Positions 7,592-15,974 of a DNA stretch of 64,000 nucleotides are shown piece by piece; the first letter of the stretch is position 1; the number at the start of each line of letters is the position of its first letter. The stretch is from Pseudoalteromonas luteoviolacea H33-S (lineage in GTDB: Bacteria; Pseudomonadota; Gammaproteobacteria; Enterobacterales; Alteromonadaceae): NCBI RefSeq assembly GCF_001625695.1, contig NZ_AUXY01000035.1, positions 1 to 64,000 of the forward strand, read 5' to 3'. A program made the translations under genes and the position numbers. The notes below the pieces were generated by a model, which worked only from the letters and a program-made list of their open reading frames with translations, was not told the DNA's origin and made no database searches.

Positions 7592-9283
7592 ATGGTGATA
7601 TTCAGGTTCTGCTTTTTTGTTTTTTTAATAAACACTGCATCGAGTGCAGTCATAACGGTCTCGGCACATGATCACTCGACATCAGAAAACCACTGTACAA
7701 CTGACACAAAAACACAACATAACTACAGTTTAGAGCTCAGCTCTGAGTATTCCTTACCAAATAAAAAGAATGCCAAGATCAGTGCTATTGAACTTCATCA
7801 ACTCAATGTCTTCGATACTTCACTACCAGAAGAAGACAATGCCTTATTTCGATTTGCAAATAGATCGCATATTACAACCAAACCTGATGTAATAAAAAGT
7901 GTCTTATTATTTAGTGAACACAGCGACTATGACCCGCAACTTTTAATCGAGTCTGAACGATTGCTTCGACAGCAGTCTTATCTTTACGATGCTAGAGTAT
8001 TTGCTAATGAAGACTGTAATGGAGATATCATAGTTACTGTGGTGACACGTGACCTTTGGACTCTGTTACCAGATCTGAGCTTTAGCCGCAGTGGTGGTGA
8101 AAATTCAAGTCGCATAGGCTTTAGAGAAAGCAATCTATTTGGCTATGGCAAGCGACTGTCATTGACACACATAGAAGATGCGGACCGAAGCGGTTATTTA
8201 TTTGTTTATGATGACCCAAATATATTATCTTCCCGGTATCAAGGGAGACTTGAGTACTCAGACAATGACGATGGTGAACGCCATCATATTGGCGTTAACT
8301 ATCCCTTTTTCTCAACACATACACCAAAAAGCTATGGCGTCTTCAACTATGGTAACAAACGTATTGAACCTTTATATGAAAATGGAGAAACGGTCTCTGA
8401 GTTTGAACAAGACTCGCAAGTTAGCCAAGTTTACTACGGTATTGGTAAAGCAATACATACCAACTGGACGCGCAGAATCATTTTTGGCTACCGAGAACAA
8501 CAAGATGAATTCAGACAAGTAAAAGAAACTAACCTACCGATTGCTGAGCAGCGAAAACTCAGTTACCCCTATTTTCAAGTGCAGTGGCTACAAACTGAAT
8601 ACATTAAAGTCAGAAATTTTGATTCGATTTACCGTACTGAAGATTTGAATTTAGGCTGGAATATAAATACACAAGTTGGTTATTCAGATGAGTCTATTAG
8701 CAATGATGATACAAGGTGGGTATTCAACACGACTCTCAGCAAAACCCACTACACCAGCACAAAAAGCCTATTGAGAATGAATTTTATCCTAGATGGATAC
8801 TGGAACCTTGAAAATGATGAAGCGGAAAACCTCATTACGCAGCTCAACTTAGAATATCACTTCAATTCAGGTAACTATCAGTCTTGGTACACTCAACTTA
8901 ACATCACACACGGCAAACACCTCACAGAGGACAAGCAGTTAACACTCGGTGGTGAAACAGGTTTAAGAGGATTTCCTGCACGATACTTACAAGGAGATAG
9001 ACGTATCATTTTAAACATCGAAAAAAGATACTATTGGGAATATGACCTTTTCCAGCTATTTAAAATTGGCGGTGCCGCATACTTTGATATCGGTCGTGTC
9101 GATGGAAAAACCTTATTTAACGCAAATCATAAGTTTTATAAGAACGTTGGGTTTGGTATAAGGATGGCACCGAGCAGAGCAAACTCAGGCTTAGTCTTGC
9201 ATTTAGACTTAGCGGCCCCTATAGACAAGCCTGAAGGGGTTGATAACTTGCAGTGGCACTTTACGGTGAAAAATCGATTTTAA
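7592..9283 (+). CDS. Omp85/BamA-superfamily outer-membrane protein
   Basis: About 563 residues: a signal peptide (MVIFRFCFFVFLINTASSA), then a POTRA-like region (about 95-155; IKSVLLFSEHSDYDPQLL, YDARVFANEDCNGDIIVTVV), then a 16-strand-type barrel ending in F. The barrel carries GGETGLRGFPARYLQGDRR, which matches the conserved (V/I)RG(F/Y) signature of the superfamily, and FDIGRVDG. It is much shorter than BamA (about 800) and TamA and has roughly one POTRA, so it is a distinct family member with unknown cargo. The ATG at 7592 has TTAGG upstream; the GTG at 7574 is an alternative. Confidence 0.78.
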   Translation: MVIFRFCFFVFLINTASSAVITVSAHDHSTSENHCTTDTKTQHNYSLELSSEYSLPNKKNAKISAIELHQLNVFDTSLPEEDNALFRFANRSHITTKPDVIKSVLLFSEHSDYDPQLLIESERLLRQQSYLYDARVFANEDCNGDIIVTVVTRDLWTLLPDLSFSRSGGENSSRIGFRESNLFGYGKRLSLTHIEDADRSGYLFVYDDPNILSSRYQGRLEYSDNDDGERHHIGVNYPFFSTHTPKSYGVFNYGNKRIEPLYENGETVSEFEQDSQVSQVYYGIGKAIHTNWTRRIIFGYREQQDEFRQVKETNLPIAEQRKLSYPYFQVQWLQTEYIKVRNFDSIYRTEDLNLGWNINTQVGYSDESISNDDTRWVFNTTLSKTHYTSTKSLLRMNFILDGYWNLENDEAENLITQLNLEYHFNSGNYQSWYTQLNITHGKHLTEDKQLTLGGETGLRGFPARYLQGDRRIILNIEKRYYWEYDLFQLFKIGGAAYFDIGRVDGKTLFNANHKFYKNVGFGIRMAPSRANSGLVLHLDLAAPIDKPEGVDNLQWHFTVKNRF

Positions 9284-9314
9284 GATTAAGAAAATAGATA
9301 CAATGCAGTTTAAC

Positions 9315-9389
9315 TGGCGCTCTCGACAGGGATCGAACCTGTAACTTAGCTTCCGGAGAGCCACGTGATATCCATTTCACCACGAGAGC
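9315..9389 (-). tRNA. tRNA-Arg (anticodon CCG)
   Basis: A 75-nt cloverleaf on the minus strand including an encoded CCA. Acceptor GCTCTCG pairs with CGAGAGC; the D-stem is GTGA/TCAC; the anticodon stem TGGCT/AGCTA encloses the loop CTCCGGA, giving anticodon CCG (codon CGG, Arg); the T-arm is ACAGG-TTCGATC-CCTGT. It stands alone between two rightward coding genes. Confidence 0.95.
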
Positions 9390-9598
9390 ACAGTACTTTA
9401 AGCCGCTCCATAATAATCACATCTCCATTGAAATACCAGCTTCGATGCGTTTGTATGCTTATTTATTAAACTAAATACGAAAAAACATTACTAACTACGC
9501 CAAAAGTCATATATTTAGCTATGATTAAAGTTCAAAAATAATAAATGTAATTAGATCTTAGTAGCTAAGCTACCAACATCATCTTGAGGATTTGTATT

Positions 9599-9781
9599 AT
9601 GACCCCTATGACCACTGAGCAAGTTGCTGAATTTTTAAGTGTAAAAGTGGAGCGTGTTAGGCGCCTGGCAAGAGAAAACTTGCTCGTTGCCAAAGAGCAT
9701 GATGAAAATGGAGAGCCAATTTTTGACAAGGAAGATGTTGAAAAGTATAAAGAGTTAGCCAAAAGGCTAGGCGGGATATAA
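9599..9781 (+). CDS. Small helix-turn-helix (MerR/excisionase-like) protein
   Basis: 60 residues consisting almost wholly of one HTH_17-type domain: MTTEQVAEFLSVKVERVRRLARENLLVAKE followed by the wing-like GEPIFDKEDVEKYKELAKRL. Such proteins bind DNA as excisionases, phage regulators or small chromosomal regulators. GAGGA lies 9 nt before the ATG at 9599; a second ATG at 9608 is possible. There is no integrase or other mobile gene beside it, so a stand-alone chromosomal regulator is more likely. The target is unknown. Confidence 0.75.
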   Translation: MTPMTTEQVAEFLSVKVERVRRLARENLLVAKEHDENGEPIFDKEDVEKYKELAKRLGGI

Positions 9782-9808
9782 CTTACAATGCCTCGTTAAG
9801 CGTTCTCT

Positions 9809-10624
9809 TCACGGGGCAAAATTTAAATTCTGTCTATCACACCATGTAGTAAATCGCTTCTCTAATACAATGAACTCATCTTTCATTTCCCTCTCTTTAT
9901 ACCAAGCAATACAAAGCAACAAATAAACGCCTATGTATACGTCTAGTTTATCCTTAGCGTAACTAGGTACTGAGGTACCATTAAAAGCGAAATACCGGGC
10001 TAACACCTCTGATAATTGGCTAGGGGATAGGTCAAAAGAACAACTTAACGCTGCCAAATCAAAGAACAGGTCGTTCGCCTGCGCGTATTCGAAATCAATA
10101 AAACGTAGGCCAACAACCGTATTCAAGATATTTTCTTTGACTAAGTCATTGTGGCAGTAACGTACATCAGTCGGAAAAAAGCACAACTGCTCAATTAAAT
10201 AATTTCCAATCTGCGAAAAAGAAAGCCGTGCAGATGCTTGTTTTACTTCTGCTTGTAAATCTAGTGGAACCACGTCTGTGCAAGAGTAACGATGAACTTC
10301 TGTAAGTGACTCTATTAGCTCACTTTGAAATGTAATTGGCCCTTCCACCACTGTTAAATATTCAAATATAGCAACCCTTTCACTCTCATCTATACTTATC
10401 ACTTTTTGAGTTAACCCTTGCTGCGCAAAGCTATTTTGCGCAGCAAGTGCTGTCATTGGGATTTCATTGTCAAAAGCTTTCAATAAGTACGCATAATTAT
10501 CCACTTCAAAATAAAAGTTGATATTACTAAGCCCTTTATCCAACTTGTAAATACGCGCAATGCTTTTTCCCGGAAACAGTTTTCGCAATACGGCCAAGGC
10601 GCTGTTTAAATCAAAGCTGCGCAA
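9809..10624 (-). CDS. Phosphotransferase (choline/thiamine kinase-like), third gene of a putative thiamine-salvage operon
   Basis: 271 residues with the aminoglycoside phosphotransferase/choline kinase fold. The nucleotide-binding N-lobe is followed by the catalytic loop YCHNDLVKENIL (HxDxxxxN) and the metal-binding FIDFEYA. It overlaps the 3' end of the PnuC-type transporter by 14 bp, which implies translational coupling. With a YkoF-like thiamine-binding protein first in the operon, the best guess is a kinase that traps incoming thiamine, as ThiK does. A choline, riboside or other small-alcohol substrate is not excluded by sequence. Confidence 0.7.
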   Translation of the reverse strand: MRSFDLNSALAVLRKLFPGKSIARIYKLDKGLSNINFYFEVDNYAYLLKAFDNEIPMTALAAQNSFAQQGLTQKVISIDESERVAIFEYLTVVEGPITFQSELIESLTEVHRYSCTDVVPLDLQAEVKQASARLSFSQIGNYLIEQLCFFPTDVRYCHNDLVKENILNTVVGLRFIDFEYAQANDLFFDLAALSCSFDLSPSQLSEVLARYFAFNGTSVPSYAKDKLDVYIGVYLLLCIAWYKEREMKDEFIVLEKRFTTWCDRQNLNFAP

Positions 10625-11231
10625 GGGGTTTGCCTTCTCTGTTACTATGCTCTTCGTACCACTTCATATAACCCCAACATGCCATAAAGGTATAAAAAAC
10701 ATATAATGCAAGCGTTGGGTAGTAGCCTTTTAGGTAATAAAGGTACATTGATGCAGCATCAATCACCACCCAATACAGCCAATTCTCGAGGACTTTTTTT
10801 GCCACGAGGTAGGTTGTTACCACAGCAAAGCAAGTCGTAAAGCTGTCCAAATAGGGTAAATCAGCATGGGTATAATTGTCTGTCATATATCCCATAAATA
10901 CAGCAATACAAGCAGTTACGATAATTATTTGAAAATGTCGAAAAAACGACCAGGAGACTATTTTTGAATCTGTATTTTTATTTCCAGAACGCCACATCCA
11001 CCATCCTACAAAGGCCATAACCAAGTAGTAAAAGTGCAACAAAGACTCCATAAGTAGCGCACCATTCCAATACATAATGGTGTATATGAATGTACTAAAA
11101 AATGCGGCAGGCCAGCACCAGATATTTTCTTTTATCGCTAATAGTAAATAGAGTATCGATAGTACAACTGCGAGATACTCCCAATTGGACATCGCAGTAA
11201 ACCCCGCTAGAGTTTGAGTGATAAATTCCAT
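10611..11231 (-). CDS. pnuC: PnuC-family vitamin transporter (PnuT-like by context)
   Basis: 206 residues with about seven membrane helices. YWNGALLMESLLHFYYLV and GWWMWRSG are hallmark PnuC segments. PnuC proteins move nicotinamide riboside, riboflavin (PnuX) or thiamine (PnuT) by facilitated diffusion, and a kinase downstream traps the substrate. Here the upstream gene is YkoF-like, a thiamine/HMP binding family, so thiamine is the likelier substrate. Its ATG overlaps the preceding stop (TAATG), and its 3' end overlaps the kinase. I see no THI riboswitch upstream. Confidence 0.8.
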   Translation of the reverse strand: MEFITQTLAGFTAMSNWEYLAVVLSILYLLLAIKENIWCWPAAFFSTFIYTIMYWNGALLMESLLHFYYLVMAFVGWWMWRSGNKNTDSKIVSWSFFRHFQIIIVTACIAVFMGYMTDNYTHADLPYLDSFTTCFAVVTTYLVAKKVLENWLYWVVIDAASMYLYYLKGYYPTLALYVFYTFMACWGYMKWYEEHSNREGKPLAQL

Positions 11232-11485
11232 TATGCCTCAGGAGATAAGTCGCCAGAAATAAACTTGCAAACAAAAATGCATTTACCAAACTGCTCAAAT
11301 GATGCTTTCATTTCAGTCTGAATGACAGACATCACCACATCATAATCCCCAAAAACCTGCGTCGACATGGTATTTGTAATTACTTTTAAGTTTTCGTGTT
11401 GATTAAGACGCTCAATAAAAGCTTTAATAAATGGAATATAATCAGAATGAAGTGGGTACTTACTAATTTCAACAGAGAGTTTCAT
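11231..11485 (-). CDS. Short YkoF/thiamine-binding-family protein
   Basis: An 84-residue cytoplasmic protein. The pattern MKLSVEISKYPL, IERLNQHENLKVITNTMSTQVFGDYDVV and KCIFVCKFISGDL looks like a single YkoF/MTH1187-type domain (ferredoxin-like fold) that binds thiamine or hydroxymethylpyrimidine. Bacillus YkoF has two such repeats; this has one and would need to dimerise. It is first in a three-gene overlapping operon with a PnuC-type transporter and a kinase. The family call is from memory of the motif and needs a profile search. Confidence 0.62.
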   Translation of the reverse strand: MKLSVEISKYPLHSDYIPFIKAFIERLNQHENLKVITNTMSTQVFGDYDVVMSVIQTEMKASFEQFGKCIFVCKFISGDLSPEA

Positions 11486-11527
11486 TGAGAGTCCTAACTT
11501 TAAGAATCAAATTAAATTGCTCAGCAG

Positions 11528-11539
11528 TTTACATGTAAA
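11528..11539. promoter_or_regulatory. 12-bp perfect palindrome upstream of the YkoF-like/pnuC/kinase operon
   Basis: TTTACATGTAAA is a perfect palindrome 43 bp upstream of the operon's first ATG, in a 71-bp intergenic gap that also serves the 3' end of the lipoprotein gene. It could be an operator for a dimeric repressor. I cannot name the regulator. Confidence 0.4.
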
Positions 11540-11556
11540 AGCGTTACATAGGAAAA

Positions 11557-12078
11557 TTATCTTATCTTTGGCATATTCAAATTAGACGCATTTGTCACAA
11601 AACTTCTTGGAAAGTAGTTGATCCAGTCTTGCTGGTAATTAATCAGTCCTTGCTGATTAAAACGCAGCACTGTTGTAAAGCGCCATGGACCAAGACTCTC
11701 TCCACCATAAACAAATGGGTTAAATTGACCACGTAAAACAACCGTTTGTTCTTCCACAGATATAATGGTTTGCTCAATAGAAATCGTTTTTTTCGAATCT
11801 AAAACCCTAATAGGCTCTTTATCCCAATTAAAAAAGCTCGCTAACTGGCGCTTATTCTGTACTTTATGTCCATACATCATATCTTCAAGCACCACACTCT
11901 CAGCATAAAGCGATAAAAAATACTGAAAATCACTTCTTGCTTGGTAGGCCTTAATGTAATCCTCAGTCAACTTTGTAAGCCTAGAATGATTGAGCTCTGT
12001 GGTTGTGCTAACACATCCCGAAAGCTGGAGCAGTAATATTAAAAACACAATGCGTGCAAACAATTGCTTTCTCCTCAA
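11557..12078 (-). CDS. SnoaL/NTF2-like lipoprotein
   Basis: 173 residues. A lipoprotein signal peptide ends in the lipobox LSGC (Cys22), so the protein should be membrane-anchored and face the periplasm. The mature part (LTEDYIKAYQARSDFQYFLSLYAESVVLEDMMYG... then beta strands to WRFTTVLRFNQQGLINYQQDWINYF) has the pattern of the SnoaL/NTF2-like cone fold. This family binds or converts small hydrophobic ligands, but no catalytic residue can be assigned. It lies 57 bp downstream of the GH109 gene's end and may accompany it; the function is unknown. Confidence 0.65.
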   Translation of the reverse strand: MRRKQLFARIVFLILLLQLSGCVSTTTELNHSRLTKLTEDYIKAYQARSDFQYFLSLYAESVVLEDMMYGHKVQNKRQLASFFNWDKEPIRVLDSKKTISIEQTIISVEEQTVVLRGQFNPFVYGGESLGPWRFTTVLRFNQQGLINYQQDWINYFPRSFVTNASNLNMPKIR

Positions 12079-12103
12079 GTATAGTAGTTACAATATTTAA
12101 GTA

Positions 12104-12129
12104 TAAAAAAAGCGCCTTTCAAGCGCTTT
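12104..12129 (-). terminator. Rho-independent terminator of the GH109 gene
   Basis: 7-bp stem AAAGCGC/GCGCTTT (12109-12115/12123-12129), 7-nt loop, followed on the minus strand by a run of seven T. It lies immediately after the GH109 stop codon. Confidence 0.8.
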
Positions 12130-12134
12130 CTCAA

Positions 12135-13508
12135 TTATGCTCCAACGATACCTAAAGGCGTTGCTGTTTTCCATTGCCCCCGAGTAAAATCAGGTATTGA
12201 AACAGATTCACTTCGGTTAGCGACAGACTGTGCAGACAGCGGAGAAATCACCGACCATGCTGCGCCATCATAGACATCTTGATCAAGCGGCTCGCCGTTC
12301 CTAAGACAATAAATCATTCGCCAAAACATCAAAAAGTCCATACCACCATGGCCGCCGTTACGCTCAGCTTCTTTGCCCATTTTAACCCACAGCGGATGAT
12401 CGTATTTACCATACCAATAATTCATGTCTTCATCCCAGTCGTGGAATGTTCCTCTTCCACCTTGCTCTAACGCTATTCTATTCGGGAAGCCCGCAAAAAC
12501 ACCATTAGTCCCCTGAATAAGGTTATGGCGAGAGTATGGGCGAGGTGTCGTCGTATCGTGTTGAACAACAATAGAGCGGCCTTTAACGGTTTTAATCATA
12601 GTGGTATTCATATCACCACAAATGTAGTCCAATTTATTACGTTGATGATCTGTAGGGAACTCTCTTTGAGCATAGGCTGCACGGCCTAATGCTGGTGAAC
12701 TCATTGAAGTTAAGTAATCAAACCTGTCACCACGGTTAATATTCATGTACTGAGAAACGGGCCCTAAACCATGAGTCGGATACAGGTTTCCATCCCTTCT
12801 TGTGTGCCACTCAGTGCGCCAAGAACCTGTCTTGTGCTCTAACTCTTTCATCTGCCAACGTAGCTCATGTATGTAAGCTGCTTCACCGTGCAATAACTCG
12901 CCAAAAATGCCTTGGCGAACCATATTAAGCACCATCAGCTCATCTCGGCCATAATTGACGTTTTCCATCATCATACAGTTTTTCTGTGTCCGCTCAGCGG
13001 TATCCACAATTTGCCACATCTCTTCCACAGTCAATGCAAGAGGTACTTCAACAAATGCATGTTTTCCGCTTTCCATTGTGTCTATGGCCATTGGCGCATG
13101 CCACTTCCAAGGTGTTGAAATAATCACAATATCAATGTCTTCACGCGCTAACATCTCTTTGTATGCAAACTCACCAGCTCCATACAAGGCAGGCTTTTTA
13201 AGGCCCTTATCAGTTAAAAACTTTGCAGAGCGATCCAAAACTTCTTGATGTGTATCACAAATTGCGACTATTTCAGCGCCGTCAATGTGACTCATACGTT
13301 TAACATGGCCATAACCGCGCTGCCCGACACCAATAAACGCAACTCGTACAATATCCATTTTAGGGGCTACAAGCCCAATGACAGATTTACCTTTTGGATT
13401 TGTTGTTAATGTACTTTGTCCATTGGTTTGTGCACAGCCTGCTACTACACCTGCTGCGGCAGCTACACCTGCAGCTTTTAGAAAATGTCTTCTGTTAATA
13501 TGCGTCAT
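12135..13508 (-). CDS. GH109-family glycosidase (alpha-N-acetylgalactosaminidase type), Gfo/Idh/MocA fold
   Basis: 457 residues. An N-terminal twin-arginine signal ([16 protein letters not shown]) with a Cys after AAGVVAG suggests Tat export and perhaps lipidation. The NAD(P)-binding Rossmann motif is [13 protein letters not shown] (about 57-69). [33 protein letters not shown] and [10 protein letters not shown] match the GH109 alpha-N-acetylgalactosaminidase of Elizabethkingia as I remember it. This family cleaves by NAD-dependent transient oxidation at C3. The ATG at 13508 has AGGA upstream; a TTG at 13511 is less likely. It probably acts on periplasmic glycans, and activity on GalNAc is inferred. 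Confidence 0.82.
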   Translation of the reverse strand: MTHINRRHFLKAAGVAAAAGVVAGCAQTNGQSTLTTNPKGKSVIGLVAPKMDIVRVAFIGVGQRGYGHVKRMSHIDGAEIVAICDTHQEVLDRSAKFLTDKGLKKPALYGAGEFAYKEMLAREDIDIVIISTPWKWHAPMAIDTMESGKHAFVEVPLALTVEEMWQIVDTAERTQKNCMMMENVNYGRDELMVLNMVRQGIFGELLHGEAAYIHELRWQMKELEHKTGSWRTEWHTRRDGNLYPTHGLGPVSQYMNINRGDRFDYLTSMSSPALGRAAYAQREFPTDHQRNKLDYICGDMNTTMIKTVKGRSIVVQHDTTTPRPYSRHNLIQGTNGVFAGFPNRIALEQGGRGTFHDWDEDMNYWYGKYDHPLWVKMGKEAERNGGHGGMDFLMFWRMIYCLRNGEPLDQDVYDGAAWSVISPLSAQSVANRSESVSIPDFTRGQWKTATPLGIVGA

Positions 13509-13710
13509 CAAAAATCCTAAATTACAGCTTTATTTATTATTTATTGCTTTTTAAGTATGGATAGCCTTTTCAGCACAATGCTCTCTATCTGCATTTTACT
13601 TAAAATACTTTTCATTATGACAACGCTATCTTATGCGACAACAAGAAGCAAAGAGATGCGATTAAATGAATAGAAATTCTTTACCTATAAGAACTAAACT
13701 TATTCGGTAT

Positions 13711-13770
13711 ATGGAGGTGTTAGCAATGAAGGTATTGGTAAAAACGTCTTTCAACGCTAGGGTAAAGTAA
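13711..13770 (+). CDS. Candidate tiny ORF (19 codons) with strong ribosome site
   Basis: Reads MEVLAMKVLVKTSFNARVK. The internal ATG at 13726 is preceded by GGAGGTG with 6-nt spacing, a near-perfect Shine-Dalgarno, giving a 14-residue basic peptide. It is the only thing resembling a gene in the gap between the GH109 and kinase genes and is divergent from the former. There is no homology evidence, and it could be chance. Confidence 0.25.
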   Translation: MEVLAMKVLVKTSFNARVK

Positions 13771-13784
13771 TTAGGCTTCTTAGT

Positions 13785-13813
13785 AGAAAAGCCCGATGAC
13801 AAAGTCACCAGGC
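13785..13813 (-). terminator. Terminator of the hexosamine-kinase operon
   Basis: Minus-strand stem of 10 bp with two G-U pairs (13791-13800/13804-13813) and a 3-nt loop, followed by TTTTC. It lies 26 bp past the kinase stop codon and separates it from the GH109 gene. Confidence 0.7.
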
Positions 13814-13838
13814 ATAATAAATATAATAACTAATTTGA

Positions 13839-14969
13839 TTAGCTGATTAACGCACTTAATAACTTTTCTTTACGTAAAATGTCTTGATAAAGCGCAAACT
13901 GGTTTTGTGCTCTTTCTAAGTTATGCTGTTCATGCTTTGTTGAAAAGTAATTATCACCGTCCAAATAATCCGTTAGGAAGCGTATACCAATCATTAATGG
14001 CATCACTTTAGCGCCTAAAATTAAGCTTTCCCTCTCTACATCGGTTAGCTTGTCAGAAACCTCTGCTATATAGCCTTTGACAATTGCTTCAAAGATTTCA
14101 ACTCGCACTACAACATTATCTAAATTGGTTGAATCTTCAGCCTCTGGAGAGCAAAAAGTTCGTACCATATCACCAAAATCATACAGCCAATAACCAGGCA
14201 TACAGGTATCTAAGTCAATAACTGCTTTGGCTTTATTAGTAGAAGCATCAAAAAGCATATTGTTAATTTTAGTATCGTTGTGACAAACGCGAAGTGGTAG
14301 TGCCGCTTCGATCTGTTTCACTTCCTGTGCAAGGTCAAATTGTGATTGGCAAAACTCAATATCTTTTAAGCAGCTTGAAACTCTGCCTACAGGATCTTGC
14401 TTGATAATTGCTTGAAGGTTTTCAATTCTCATAGCTAAATTATGAAAATTAGGGATTACTGGGAACAACTGTTTGGCATCAAAATCATTTAAAGCACTAG
14501 CAAAGCAACCGAATGCACCGGCCGCCGTCTGGGCTTTTACGACACAATCAACAACATCTTCACTGTAGCTCTTACCAATAAACTCAAGCGCTCGCCAAAC
14601 TTCTCCTTGATACTCAACCAAAAAACATCCGGAGTTTGTTGGTACGTGCTTAATTATGCCAAGCTCATAAGCTTTCACTTTTGACTTAGCAACTAAATGC
14701 TGCTCTATTTGACGCGCATTTTCTACTAGCTTTGCAGGCTCAGGAAATACCGTAGTATTAAGTTTTTGAACCACTAAAACGCGTTCACTATCTGTTAAAA
14801 GCATTGTGGTATTAATATGACCACTACCAATAGGCTTCATCGATATTTCTTCACCGCATAAACCAAACTGTAATGCCAAATGTTCGGCGATCGAACGATA
14901 TTCCATACTAACCCTATAAACTGGCTTTTTAACTAAACTTGCGGTTAACTCATCCGTGACGTAGTTCAT
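13839..14969 (-). CDS. nahK: N-acetylhexosamine 1-kinase-like phosphotransferase (NahK type)
   Basis: 376 residues with the APH/choline kinase fold. The catalytic segment RVCHNDTKINNMLFD and the metal loop VIDLDTCMPGYWLYDFGD match the pattern of NahK, which phosphorylates GlcNAc or GalNAc at C1. The N-lobe has GSGHINTTMLL. The ATG at 14969 with AGGA 7 nt upstream is favoured over the GTG at 14987; it overlaps the nucleotidyltransferase by 20 bp. The neighbour would convert the sugar 1-phosphate to a nucleotide sugar. The exact substrate is inferred. Confidence 0.75.
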   Translation of the reverse strand: MNYVTDELTASLVKKPVYRVSMEYRSIAEHLALQFGLCGEEISMKPIGSGHINTTMLLTDSERVLVVQKLNTTVFPEPAKLVENARQIEQHLVAKSKVKAYELGIIKHVPTNSGCFLVEYQGEVWRALEFIGKSYSEDVVDCVVKAQTAAGAFGCFASALNDFDAKQLFPVIPNFHNLAMRIENLQAIIKQDPVGRVSSCLKDIEFCQSQFDLAQEVKQIEAALPLRVCHNDTKINNMLFDASTNKAKAVIDLDTCMPGYWLYDFGDMVRTFCSPEAEDSTNLDNVVVRVEIFEAIVKGYIAEVSDKLTDVERESLILGAKVMPLMIGIRFLTDYLDGDNYFSTKHEQHNLERAQNQFALYQDILRKEKLLSALIS

Positions 14970-15837
14970 ATATTTTTCCTGCGACACTATCTAATTCTTC
15001 TTTATAAGTAACACCAAACCACTCATCTTTCGTTGTATAAACTCGAACGGTGGCACGGCCTAAATTTATCATATGCTGAATACAATCGGGAAGATAATAC
15101 TCTTTTTTGACATCGCTGTCATGAGATTCTAAGAATTGGTCAAACTGAGGCTCTAACTTGTCAAAAACTGATTGAGTGACTCCCCAACATGTCATTGAAA
15201 CAAGACTATCCTCTTCAATGAGCCTCTCTACATTGTTAAATACACCGACATAACCTTCGTCCACTTGACGTATGTTTAAGTATTCATGCACTTGCGTAAG
15301 GTAGTTTTCAGACAAAGCACATATACCTCTATTAACACCGCCAAGTTCTGACATTGTCTGTGTTAAAGGATAGGCTACTATGGCCATTTCGCTAGTATTT
15401 TGATCTGTATTACAAAAATGTGCACACAGCTGAACGAATGCACCTGCCCCATAATAGTCATCAGCAGTAATCACTATGGCGTTACCATCAATGAATGGTT
15501 TAGCACACAACAAAGCATGCCCTGTTCCCCATGGCTTTGTGCGTTTGTCTGCTATATTTTTAAATCTTGATGGCACCATATCAATTGATTGCTCAACCAA
15601 ATCTACTTTCATAGATTTTGGTAGCCTAGGTATAATGACACGCTCTATTACGGGCCTGACTGTTTCATTTATCACTAAAACAGCATGACGAACACCGGCT
15701 GCATAGGCATCCTCTATACTGAGTTCCATGATTGTTCTACCTATTTTAGGTAGTTCAGCAACTTGCTTACCTCCGCCAAAGCGGGTACCTAACCCGCCAG
15801 CAAGGACAACCAATGTAGGTAGTTCTGCGCTTGTCAT
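14950..15837 (-). CDS. Sugar-1-phosphate nucleotidyltransferase
   Basis: 295 residues with a GT-A Rossmann-like fold. The glycine-rich nucleotide loop LAGGLGTRFGGGKQ is near the N-terminus, with TRPVIERVIIPRL and the catalytic-region ITADDYYGAGA (metal Asp) downstream. It resembles the nucleotidyltransferase domains found beside NahK in N-acetylhexosamine salvage loci. It would make UDP-GalNAc or UDP-GlcNAc from the sugar 1-phosphate. The 3' end overlaps the kinase start, so the two are coupled. No clear Shine-Dalgarno is seen before the ATG. Confidence 0.78.
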   Translation of the reverse strand: MTSAELPTLVVLAGGLGTRFGGGKQVAELPKIGRTIMELSIEDAYAAGVRHAVLVINETVRPVIERVIIPRLPKSMKVDLVEQSIDMVPSRFKNIADKRTKPWGTGHALLCAKPFIDGNAIVITADDYYGAGAFVQLCAHFCNTDQNTSEMAIVAYPLTQTMSELGGVNRGICALSENYLTQVHEYLNIRQVDEGYVGVFNNVERLIEEDSLVSMTCWGVTQSVFDKLEPQFDQFLESHDSDVKKEYYLPDCIQHMINLGRATVRVYTTKDEWFGVTYKEELDSVAGKIYELRHG

Positions 15838-15974
15838 TTAAATTTAATTCAAAGTTGAAAACTGACGGGCAGTCTACCTAGCTTTTTTACAAAATTAAAG
15901 CAATTGCAATAATTGCATTGTTCCAAAAACACTTTTTTCGATAAAGTGAATGATTTTATAATTAAAATCATTTT

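Noticed and set aside
9315..9781. tRNA-Arg plus excisionase-like HTH gene as an integrated element
   Set aside because: No integrase, no second copy of the tRNA 3' end and no phage genes nearby; the small HTH protein is better read as a chromosomal regulator.
11486..11556. THI (TPP) riboswitch upstream of the putative thiamine operon
   Set aside because: The gap is only 71 bp and lacks the conserved helix segments; a CTGAG string alone is not enough.
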